DNA from: Xanthomonas hortorum
GTDB taxonomy: Bacteria; Pseudomonadota; Gammaproteobacteria; Xanthomonadales; Xanthomonadaceae
Assembly: GCF_002940005.1 (NCBI RefSeq)
Contig: NZ_MDEF01000002.1
DNA: 64,000 nt
Direction: 5' to 3' (one strand)
The notes under the pieces were generated by a model. It was not told the origin of the DNA. It was given only the letters and a program-made list of their open reading frames with translations, and made no database searches. Position numbers and translations under genes: made by a program. Shown one piece after another: positions 46,201-55,200 of the stretch; the first letter of the stretch is position 1; the number at the start of each line of letters is the position of its first letter.

Positions 46201-49200
46201 ACCGACCGATACGCTGTTGTAGCCGCTGGCCACACTGCCCTGGCCGGCCGCCAGACTGTAGGTGCCCGATGCGGTTGCATCGCCACCCACCGCCACGCTG
46301 CTGGAGCCGCTGGCGGTGCTGAAATTACCCAGCGCGGTGCTGTTGAAACCGGTCGCGCTGGAATAGCCGCCCAGTGCGGTGGAGTAATTGGCGCTGGCCT
46401 CGGCGCCGAAGCCGAAGGCGGCCGCGCTGGTGCCATCGGCAATGCTTTCCGCGCCGACTGCCGTGGCCGAGTCGCCACTGGCGCTGGCGAAGTAACCCAG
46501 TGCCGTGGTTTCGCTGCCAGCGGCCACGCTCAACGCACCGGCCGCCAGCGATCCATCGCCAGACGCATCTGCCGCTGCACCCAACGCGGTGCTCTGCGCA
46601 CCTGCTGCTGCACTCTCGCCGCCCACCGCCACCGCATAGTCGCCGCTGGCCTGGCTGTAGGCACCGCTGGACACGCTGCCAAACCCGCTGGCCGCCGCGT
46701 TATAGCCCGATGCACTGGCAAACTGCGCAGTGGCGCTGGCGCCGCTGCCCACTGCCAATGCACCGGTACCGATCGCCTGGCTGCTGGAACCGAACGCGCT
46801 GCTGTAATCGCCCTCGGCAGTGGCGTTGGAACCGGCAGCAGTGGCGTCTTCACCCTGCGCATCGGCCGTGCCGGCGCCGGTGCCGGTGTACAGACGCGCG
46901 GTGGTTTCTGCGGTTTCACCGACCGCGTTGAGCTGGTCCAGGTTCACCGCATCGGTGCCCTCGGTACCGGCGGCGACATTGGTGATCTGACGTTCGCCAC
47001 CGGCGTTGCCCACCGACACCGTGTTGGCGCGATCGGCGACCGCACCTGCACCCAGCGCCACACTGTTGTCGGCAGACGCGAGGGCGCCGTTGCCGATGCT
47101 CACGCTCTGCGTGCCCTCAGCAATGGCTTCCCACCCCAATGCAATGCTGTTATCGGCAAAGGCGTCGGATTCACCGCCAATGGAGATCGCATGGCGGCCG
47201 TAAGCGTTGGCATAGGTACCGGCTGCAAGCGATCCAGTATCGGCTGCAAATGCATTCGGGCCCAAGGCAGTGCTGTCGTCGCCGTAGGCCAGACTTTCGG
47301 TACCGATTGCCGTTGCGCCATTCCCCCACGCCACACTGGCAAAGCCCAGCGCGGTCGATGCAGTGCCGTTGCCGATGCTTTCGTAACCGATCGCGGTCGC
47401 GCCACGCCCATTGGCGATGCTGGTGCCGCCGACAGCAGTCCCGAAGTAACCCGAGGCATTGCTGTCGGCGCCAAGCGCGGTGGCGTAATCGTCGCCGGCG
47501 CTGCTGTTGAAACCGACTGCGGTGGCATTGGCGATACTGGCGTTGGCGTTGTTGCCGATCGCAGTGGTGCCCAACGCAGACGCCTGACTGCTCGAACCAA
47601 GCGCAACGCTGTCATCGCCCGACGCATTGCTGGATCCGCCCAGCGCGACAGTGCGCTCACCGAAAGCACTGCTGCCAGCACCAATGGCGGTGGATGCGGT
47701 ACCGCCGGCAGCAGCGTTGGAACCGAAGGCAGCGCTGTCTTCGCCGAACGCCACACTTGCTCCGCCGACCGCGGTACTGGTGTCGCCAAACGCCACGCTC
47801 CCCGCACCCAGCGCGGTGGAATCGGCACCGTTGGCGATGCTCTCGTAACCGAGCGCGGTGGCGCCGCTGCCGGTTGCCAGACTGGCGCCGCCAATCGCCG
47901 TGCCAAACTCGCCCGATGCACTGCTGTCAGCACCGAGCGCAGTGGCGTAATCGGCCACTGCAGTGCTGTTGAAACCGAGCGCGGTTGCATTGTCGACAGC
48001 AGCGATCGCGCCGCTACCGATCGCAGTGGTGCCCTGCGCCGTTGCGGAGCTGGTCGAACCGAATGCAGCGCTGTAGTCGCCGGTTGCCGATGCATTGGAA
48101 CCGGACGCAACGCTGTCGATGCCTTCGGCAATCGCGGTGCCGTCACCCGTGGCGACGAACGTGCGCGCAGTGGTATCGGCAACCTCGGACACGGCAGTGA
48201 GCTGATCGAGATTCACCGCATCGGTGCCTTCGGTGCCGGCAGCGACGCTGGTGATCTGACGCTCATCGCCGGCCGCGCCGACCGACACGGTATTGGCGCG
48301 CGTGGCCACCGAGTTGGCACCCAACGCAACCGAGTTGGCGCCGCGTGCGGTGCTGTAATAGCCCAGCGCCGTGCTCAATTCACCGCTGGCCCAGGATTCC
48401 GGGCCGACCGCAGTGGCGCCTTCACCAGGTGCGTAGGCGAAGTAACCCACCGCCGTGGCTTCGGTGCCGGAGGCTTCGCTGAGCGTGCCCACCGCCGTGG
48501 TGTAGGTGCCCGACGCGATCGCACCGGCGCCGAGCGCGGTGGACGCTTCGCCACTGGCCTGGGTCTGTACGAAGAAACCCAGTCCCGGAATCAGATCGAC
48601 CGGACCGCCGACCGCAGTGCTGCTGGTACCGCTGGCGCTGGTCTGCGTGCCCACCGCGGTGGCGTAATCGCCGGCCGCATTGGCAACCGCACCGAACGCG
48701 GAAGACTGCGCACCGGCGGCATACGCACCGACACCGAACGACGATGCAGCAAATCCATCGGCATTGGCGCTGGCGCCCACTGCGGTTCCGCCGACGCCGG
48801 CACTGGTGGCGCCGGTCTCCACCGGCACCCCGCCGTTGGTGATCAACGGCTGGCCATCTTCGTCCACCGCAGCGCCGCCAACGGCCACGCTGCCCGGGCC
48901 GTTGGCTTGTGCGTTGTGACCGAATGCTGCGCTGTTCTGCCCGGAGGCGAGCGCATTGGCGCCCACGGCGGTGGCGTTGTCGGCCACGGCATTGGCACCG
49001 GTTCCCAGCGCGGTTGTCGCCGTGCCCACCGCGTTGGCCGCATCGCCGGCAGCCAGTGCGCTGTCGCCTTCGACATACGCACCGACGCTGTCTTCGCCGG
49101 GGCTTGCCTTGAAGAACGTTGCGGTGTCGTCGGCCACATCGGCCACGTCCTGCAACTGCGCCAGGTTGACCGCGTCGGTGGCGTTGACGCCGGCGCTGAC

Positions 49201-49761
49201 ATTGGTGATGCGGCGCGTGGCCGGGCCGCCGCGTCCATTGCCGCTGCCCACTGATACAACGTCGTCTTCGTGGGTACGCGAGCCTGCGCCCAGCGCCACC
49301 GAGTTGGCACCGGTCACGCCGGCATTGGCGCCGAGCGCTACGCCGTTTTCGCCGCTCTGGCGCACGAAACTGTTGTAGCCGATGGCCACCGCGTTCTCGC
49401 CAATGGCATTGGTCTGGCGCCCGATCGCGCTGCTGTTCACACCGCTGGCGCTGCTATCGGCGCCGGCTGCCACTGCGCCGGTGGCGCTTGCGTGGCTGTT
49501 GCTGCCGATGGCGGTGGTCCTGGTAGCGGATGCCGCTGCACCGTCGCCGACTTCGACCGACTGCGCCATCGCGGAAAGAGGAATTGCGATCCCGGCGCTA
49601 CCCAGCGCCAGAGCGATCGCGGCAACCAGGCAACGGCTCTGGCGGCGGTCGATGAATGCGGCAGTGGTCACTGCTCCCGGGCTATCACCGCTGGCCAGTT
49701 CCGATGCCACGGCCCACACGCCCAACGCTTTGTTCCAAACCTTGCGATAAATCCGATTCAT
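43201..49761 (-). CDS. xadA1: Trimeric autotransporter adhesin, XadA type, with ESPR
   Basis: A 2186-residue non-fimbrial adhesin. It starts with the extended signal peptide region MNRIYRKVWNKALGVWAVA. Hundreds of YadA-head repeats follow (ALGxxAxAxGxxSxAxG), interrupted by seven neck/stalk units of the form DAVNLDQL, DAVNKGQL or DAINGGQL. It ends in a YadA anchor (SVGYQRAISPRATVTVGGAL, terminal GAGFGW). The anchor trimerises into the outer-membrane pore. Short non-repeat inserts such as STFFGFIPARASG project from the head. The paralogue at 52287 shares its last ~260 residues almost exactly. The symbol follows the X. citri naming as I recall it. Confidence 0.93.
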   Translation of the reverse strand: MNRIYRKVWNKALGVWAVASELASGDSPGAVTTAAFIDRRQSRCLVAAIALALGSAGIAIPLSAMAQSVEVGDGAAASATRTTAIGSNSHASATGAVAAGADSSASGVNSSAIGRQTNAIGENAVAIGYNSFVRQSGENGVALGANAGVTGANSVALGAGSRTHEDDVVSVGSGNGRGGPATRRITNVSAGVNATDAVNLAQLQDVADVADDTATFFKASPGEDSVGAYVEGDSALAAGDAANAVGTATTALGTGANAVADNATAVGANALASGQNSAAFGHNAQANGPGSVAVGGAAVDEDGQPLITNGGVPVETGATSAGVGGTAVGASANADGFAASSFGVGAYAAGAQSSAFGAVANAAGDYATAVGTQTSASGTSSTAVGGPVDLIPGLGFFVQTQASGEASTALGAGAIASGTYTTAVGTLSEASGTEATAVGYFAYAPGEGATAVGPESWASGELSTALGYYSTARGANSVALGANSVATRANTVSVGAAGDERQITSVAAGTEGTDAVNLDQLTAVSEVADTTARTFVATGDGTAIAEGIDSVASGSNASATGDYSAAFGSTSSATAQGTTAIGSGAIAAVDNATALGFNSTAVADYATALGADSSASGEFGTAIGGASLATGSGATALGYESIANGADSTALGAGSVAFGDTSTAVGGASVAFGEDSAAFGSNAAAGGTASTAIGAGSSAFGERTVALGGSSNASGDDSVALGSSSQASALGTTAIGNNANASIANATAVGFNSSAGDDYATALGADSNASGYFGTAVGGTSIANGRGATAIGYESIGNGTASTALGFASVAWGNGATAIGTESLAYGDDSTALGPNAFAADTGSLAAGTYANAYGRHAISIGGESDAFADNSIALGWEAIAEGTQSVSIGNGALASADNSVALGAGAVADRANTVSVGNAGGERQITNVAAGTEGTDAVNLDQLNAVGETAETTARLYTGTGAGTADAQGEDATAAGSNATAEGDYSSAFGSSSQAIGTGALAVGSGASATAQFASASGYNAAASGFGSVSSGAYSQASGDYAVAVGGESAAAGAQSTALGAAADASGDGSLAAGALSVAAGSETTALGYFASASGDSATAVGAESIADGTSAAAFGFGAEASANYSTALGGYSSATGFNSTALGNFSTASGSSSVAVGGDATASGTYSLAAGQGSVASGYNSVSVGGALLGLLPTEASGDFSTALGGAAWAPGLNSTALGNFAESTGESSVALGADSVADRDFAVSVGSTGNERQITNVAAGTQGTDAVNLDQLTAVAETAESTSKYFKASGSEDSDAGAYVEGDNALAAGEGANATGTGTTALGAGAQAVADNATALGVSALASGIGAAALGNNAQATGENSSAIGSNALASDSGATANGAGAQAISTYTTALGSEAVASDNQATAVGFRSASSNVGSTALGGYSESSGRLSSALGYGAVASSDYSTAVGAAALASGASAVAVGEFSEATGEESVAVGGSTFFGFIPARASGTGAAAFGAGAWATADYTTAIGWNSYADGVNATALGQSAAALADNTLALGGGSRADAIGASVIGVDASATGINGTGVGRQVNVIGENAVAVGYNAFVRQSAVNGVALGANAGATGADSVALGSGSRTYEADTVSIGSGNGRGGPATRRIVNVSDGQAATDAVNKGQLDSLAADVQTTNGMVQTTGEGVASATGDRSSAVGAGASASGARSVAIASGSRASATGASALGVDSSASGVNSTAMGRQTNSIGENGVALGYNSFVRQSGSNAVALGANAGASGADSVALGSGSRTYDANVVSVGSGDGRGGPATRRIVNVGSGAIATASTDAINGGQLFQSLSNAASFLGGGAAIGAQGVFVAPTYVIQGASYNNVGAALTALDSKVNELDARGGTATASTAARTASLRTASVPAVAAAAQIDAVADVAAASTSVQGTPTAAVVGSITPAATSTAVGTAAVANHVTGTAIGGSAYAHGPNDTAIGSNARVNADGSTAVGANTQIAAVATNAVAMGEGAQVSAASGTAIGQGARASAQGAVALGQGSVADRANTVSVGNVGGERQVANVAAGTRATDAVNKGQLDNGVAAANSYTDSRYSAMADSFESYQGDIEDRLRRQNRRLDRQGAMSSAMLNMSASVAGIASQNRVGAGVGFQNGESALSVGYQRAISPRATVTVGGALSGDDSSIGVGAGFGW

Positions 49762-49939
49762 CGACGCACGACTCCTGAAGTTGGGACTGGTTTGTTGGCG
49801 AACACCCACCATCGAACGGCCTTCCAGCCATGCGATTCCCCTGGTGATTGGCGCCATGTGCCTAACGGCGGTGGGCGGCTTACGCCTGCACCCTGGATAG
49901 TCAAAAAGTGAACGCTACCCAACCATAGACCTGAGCGAA

Positions 49940-49968
49940 GTGTTAACAGCGCTCAAATCGGGCGTCAA
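49940..49968 (-). promoter_or_regulatory. Putative sigma-70 promoter of xadA1
   Basis: On the minus strand TTGACG (49968-49963) and TAACAC (49945-49940) are separated by exactly 17 bases, inside an AT-rich block (49880-50060) that is exceptional for this genome. It predicts a leader of about 170 bases before the xadA1 ATG. The stretch 49762-50303 holds no gene. Confidence 0.4.
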
Positions 49969-50113
49969 GTTTTTGACGAAAAAGCGAAGTTAAGTGTGTT
50001 TTTCATCACACTTCTGTTTGCTTTTATTATTTTTTTGATAAATCTTTGGAAAACAGCGACCTAGATCATGTCTCGCAAGACATTTCTAAGCTGAATACGC
50101 ATGTCCAAAGCAG

Positions 50114-50147
50114 ACAAAAAAGCCCGCTGGCGGGTCGCCAGCAGGCT
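50114..50147 (-). terminator. Rho-independent terminator of the second subtilase
   Basis: AGCCCGCTGGCG and CGCCAGCAGGCT pair with one mismatch around a 3-base loop and are followed on the minus strand by six T residues, about 157 bp after the protease stop. Confidence 0.88.
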
Positions 50148-50303
50148 TGGTTGCGCAAAATCAGGCGCGAAATGCGTCAGCGGGCAGACCAGCGCTCCCC
50201 ACGCTGGCAAACCGGTGCCACGCAGGCGCGGTACCGGCCGCTTTTCAGCTGGATTGCGCCAGGGAAATGACGGAATGCCGCCGGTACGCCCTGATGCGTC
50301 AGA

Positions 50304-52180
50304 TCACTGACGCGCCAGCAGGCTCACCCCATCGAATTCGGTGCCGTCGAGCTTGAGGATGTAGGTGCCGGCGCGCGGCGCGGTGAAGCGCACGGTCTGG
50401 CTGGTGCCACTGCGCGTGGAGGCACCGTCGTTATCGGTGGCGCTGGGCTCACGCCCGAACGCCACGTACAACCCTGCCTGCCCGCTACCCCCGAAGCTGA
50501 TGAAACTCAGCACCGCACCCGCGCTCGCTTCGAAGGTGAATACCCCGGCATCGCCCGCCAGGTTGGAGATGCCGCTCTGGACCACGCCATTGCGCAACGG
50601 TTGCGCATCCACTTGGCACCCCACATCGCCCGGGTTGCAATTCCGCAAGGCGCGCGCAACCGCCGCACCGGCATCCACGATACCGGCGCCGGCCGGTGTC
50701 GCTTGAGGAATCGGCACGGGGAAATGCGCGCAGTGCGCTTGAGCAAGGCCTCCAGCGCTGCCGGCGACAGCGGCGGCTTGCCATCGGCAATCAGTGCGCT
50801 CTGCACCAGTGCCGCAGTTCCGGCCACGTGCGGCGATGCCATCGAAGTGCCTGCGAACTCGGGGCCGCCATAGGTGAACTGCCCGGACGTGGGCGTGGTT
50901 TTACCGGTGTAGAAGGTCTGCCAGATGAAGCTGCGGATCGGGCCATCGTCGGTGGAGAAGAGCATCGAACTGCCGCCAGGTGCGGCCAGGTCGACCTGAC
51001 GGCCGAAGTTGCTGTAGTCGGTCAACCCGCCGGTCACGCGTGTGGCGGCCACCGCGATCACATTGGCGCAATTGGCGGGATTTGACGTCGACACGTCCGA
51101 GCTTTCATTGCCCGCGGCAACCACCACGGTGGTGCCGCGCGACACCGCACCGTTGATCGCGGCCTGGGTGACCGAATCGCATGCCCCGCCGCCGCCCAGG
51201 CTCATGTTGATCACTTCGGCAGGGTCGCGGTTGTCCGGCACGCCATCAACGTGACCACCAGACGCCCAGACGATCGCGTCGGCGATATCGGAGGTGTAAC
51301 CGCCGCAATGCCCGAGCACGCGCACCGGCAAGACCTTCGCTCTGTAGGCAACGCCTGCGCCGCCGATGCCGTTGTTGCTGGCTTCGGCAACCGTGCCTGC
51401 CATATGCGTGCCGTGCCAGGTGCTGTCGTCGGCCAGCGAAAACAGCCCGCACTCGCCGTCTTCGGCGATCCAGTCGCCGCGATCCAGTGCGCCGGGGCTA
51501 CGCTCGGCGGTAGCGCGACGCGACACAAACGGGTCGGTAATAAAGTCGTAGCCGGTGAGCAGGTTACCGGCCAGATCGGGGTGATCCGGCAGGATGCCGG
51601 TATCCAGCACCGCCACCACCACACCTTCGCCCTGTGTCGTTGCCCAGGCCTGCGCTGCGTTGATGCCGCCCACCGGATCGATGAGATGCCATTGGTTGGT
51701 CTGCAACAGCGGATCGTTCGGCAATGCACCGCCGGTACTTTGCAGCGGATACATGCGCCGATCGATCTGCGCGGATTCGACGGCGGGGTCGGCCGCCAGT
51801 TCCTGCACAAGACGGTCGGCATCGGCGCGACTGAGTCGGGCAGGCAACTTGACCAGTTCCCCTCCCACCGCCAGCGTACGCACGTACGTGGGCGTGGGCG
51901 CGGTCCCTCCACGTGCGACCGGCGCCAGGCGGATGGAGGCGCGCGATGCGGCCGCAGTGATCCCCATTGTTGCGGTGCGAGCAATGTCGCGCGTGGTCAC
52001 GCGCCCGCTGCGGTATTTGACGATGATTCTGTCGACCGGCGCATTGACCACCGCCTGTTGACGCTGGGCGCTGGCCGCCGCCAGGTCGACCGTGGTGGCC
52101 ATTCCCGCGCCGATGCCACATGGCAAAGCGAAGACACAGCAGGCCAGCACGAGGGTGCGGGAAAAAGAGCTCTGGATCAC
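50304..52180 (-). pseudogene. Second S8 subtilisin-like protease, frameshifted
   Basis: Paralogue of the protease at 41089, starting at a GTG preceded by GAAGGA. The S8 domain is complete, with VVAVLDTGIL, WHGTHMAGTV and AGTSMASPHVAG. After ALLKRTARI the frame slips: the remaining 130 codons (VPIPQATPAGAGIV to VSLLARQ, a PPC domain) are in the -1 frame. The span is 1877 bases, one short of 626 codons, and the paralogue has 627 residues, so a single base is missing, most likely in the GGGGAAA run at 50718-50724. It may be a sequencing error. As read, the product would end in an unrelated tail. Confidence 0.85.
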
Positions 52181-52286
52181 GATGGAATTCCTTCGAGGTA
52201 AGTGCGAAAGGCGATGACGGAGAAAGAGCGCCGCCCGGCAACAGGCGACGGGATGTGCATGCAACAGCGCGCGTTCCCGCAGCGCG

Positions 52287-55200
52287 TTACCAGCCGAAAC
52301 CGGCACCCACGCCGATCGAGCGGTCGTCGCCACTGAGTGCGCCGCCCACCGTCACCGTGGCGCGCGGGCTGATCGCTCGCTGGTACCCCACCGACAACGC
52401 CGACTCGCCGTTCTGGAAACCGACGCCGGCACCGACGCGGTTTTGCGAGGCGATACCGGCCACGCTGGCGGACATGTTCAACATCGCCGAGCTCATCGCG
52501 CCCTGACGATCCAGGCGACGGTTCTGCCGACGCAGGCGGTCTTCGATATCGCCTTGATAGGTCTCGAAGCTGTCGGCCATCGCGCTGTAGCGGCTGTCGG
52601 TGTAGCTGTTGGCAGCGGCAACGCCGTTGTCCAACTGGCCCTTGTTGACCGCATCGGTGGCACGCGTACCGGCCGCCACATTGGCCACCTGGCGCTCGCC
52701 GCCGACGCTGCCCACCGACACCGTATTGGCACGATCGGCGACCGAGCCCTGGCCGAGTGCAACTGCACCCTGCGCACTGGCACGTGCGCCCTGGCCAATC
52801 GCCGTGCCCGATGCCGCACTGACCTGTGCACCTTCGCCCATTGCCACTGCATTGGTGGCCACTGCCGCAATCTGCGTGTTGGCGCCGACCGCCGTGCTGC
52901 CATCTGCATTGACGCGTGCATTGCTGCCGATCGCAGTGTCGTTGGGGCCATGCGCATATGCGCTGCCGCCGATGGCAGTACCGGTCGCGTGGTTGGCCAC
53001 TGCAGCCGTGCCGACGGCGGTAGACGTTGCGGCCGGCGTGATGCTGCCGACCACTGCGGCGGTCGGCGTGCCTTGTACGCCATCGCTTGCGGCAAGCCCG
53101 CTTGCCGTTGCAGCCGCTGAAGACAGCGCGCTGTCGGTCGTCCGGTCGGCAGCCATCAGCGTCGACTGCACGCCATCGTCTGTCGCCGCATCTGCAAGAC
53201 CGCTGGCGGCTGTCGGAGTTTGCGCAACTGGTGCAACCGTCGTCGCCGTTGCTGTCGCCCGTGCGACGCGCGCAGCGGAGGAACGTGCCGCAACGCCCGT
53301 TGTCGCCGTCGCGTTACGCGCATCCAGCTCGCTGACCTTGCTGTCCAACGCTGTCAATGCCGCACCGACGTTGCTGTAACTGCTGCCCTGGATCACATAG
53401 GTCGGCGCAACGAACACGCCTTGCGCACCGATCGCCGCACCGCCACCAAGGAAGCTGGCGGCGTTACTTAAGGCGCCGAACAACTGCCCACCGTTGATCG
53501 CATCGCTGCTGCCGTTGGCGATTGCACCAGCACCCACATTGACGATGCGACGCGTGGCCGGACCACCGCGGCCATTGCCGTTGCCCACCGAGACCACGTT
53601 GGCCTCGTAGGTGCGCGAGCCGGCGCCCAAGGCCACCGAATCGGCACCGCTGGCACCGGCATTGGCACCAAGTGCGACCGCGTTGCTGCCGCTTTGCCGG
53701 GTAAAGGCGTTGTAGCCCATCGCCACACTGTTGTCGCCCAGTGCCGTCGATTGCACGCCCAAGGCCATTGCGGCACTGCCCGTATCGCCGATGAACACGC
53801 CCACGCTGGCATCGCGCCCGATCGCAATCGCGTCGGGCGCCTCGGCCCTGGCATTGGTTCCCAACGCGATATTGTCGCCAGAGAAGATCGACGTGGTGGC
53901 ACCGCTGCCGATCGCGATACTTCTGCTGGAGACGGCACGCGCGTCGTAGCCGACCGCAATCGCCTCGGCGCCCTCGGAAGACGACAGCGTTCCCAACGAC
54001 ACGGTGCGCGGCGCAAACGAGGCAGCGCTATGGCCGATCGCCACCGCGTCGGTATTGGTGTCGTTGGAGAAGACGTTGGCGTTGTAGCCCAGCGCGATGG
54101 CGTAATCGCCGTCGCTGCGCGCACCTGCGCCGATGGCAACGCCACCGACGCCGAGGGCGCCTGCAGGCCGCAAGTTGGAGCTGATCAGCGACATGCCGCC
54201 GACAGTCACACTGCGCTCGCCGGCGGCAACCGCCAGGCTGCCCACGGCCACGCTGCTCTCGCCGATGCTGGAGGCATTGAAGCCTACCGCGGTGGTCAGA
54301 CTCGCATTGGCCAGCGCACCGAAACCGAAGGCCGACGCCGCCAAACCGCGCGCTGTCGAGAACGCGCCCACAGCGGTGGCAACATCGTCCTGCGCCCGTG
54401 CGCTGAACCCCGCCGCCATCGACTGCTCGCCACTGGCCGCTGCCCCCGTGCCGACCGCGGTGGCGAAGGAACGCGCGGCAACCGCCCCGCTCCCCAGCGC
54501 CACGGCACCGCGCGCCTGTGCCAGGGTGGCCTGTTCCTGCGCGCCCACGATCGAGCCAGAGGCATCGAACACCGGCACAGAGGCAACACCGCCCACTGCC
54601 ACCGCCGATGCATCGGCCGCGCTGGCGTTGTGCCCGACAGCGACGGTATCGCGGCCCAGCGCCAGACTGCCCGAGCCCAGCGCATTGGCGCCATCGCCGA
54701 TCGCGTTGCTTGCGCTCCCCAACGCGATCGCATTCAGGCCGTCCACATAGGCAGCGGTTTCATCCCCATCGGTTTTGCCAATCGCCAGCGTGCTGTCAAG
54801 ACGCTCGGCCACGGCACGCACGCTATCGAGCTGGGCGACATTGACCGCATCGTTGGCCTCGGTGCCTGCCGCAACGCTGGTGATCTGACGGGTCAGCCCC
54901 GCCTGCACATCGCCAACCGAGACCGTGTTGCTGCGGTACGCGTAGGACCGCGCGCCCAACGCCACGGCGCTAGCGGCCGAACGATTCCACGCATCGTCGA
55001 CCCAGTCACCCACGCGTGCGCCATAACCAATCGCCACCGCATCGGTGCCATTGGTCTGTGCATCTGCACCGATCGCGGTGTTGTTGCCGTTGAACCACGA
55101 GGTACTGGCACGCGCGCCCAGCGCGATGCTGTTCTCGGCATAGGCCACACTATCGTGGCCCACCGCCACCGAACCATCGCCGCTCGCCAGCGAAAACCCA

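Noticed and set aside
41857..49254. An open frame of about 2465 codons on the plus strand, opposite xadA1
   Set aside because: It mirrors the repetitive, GC-biased xadA1 codons; its translation is His/Arg/Gly-rich without domains, and xadA1 on the minus strand has full family features. A long open complement is expected from repeat codon usage.
50046..50270. A 74-codon plus-strand frame upstream of xadA1
   Set aside because: It crosses the terminator hairpin of the second subtilase and has no supporting signal.
50715..50730. Programmed -1 frameshift in the second subtilase
   Set aside because: The zero-frame codons ATT TCC CCG do not form an X XXY YYZ slippery heptamer and I see no downstream pseudoknot; a missing base in a homopolymer is simpler.
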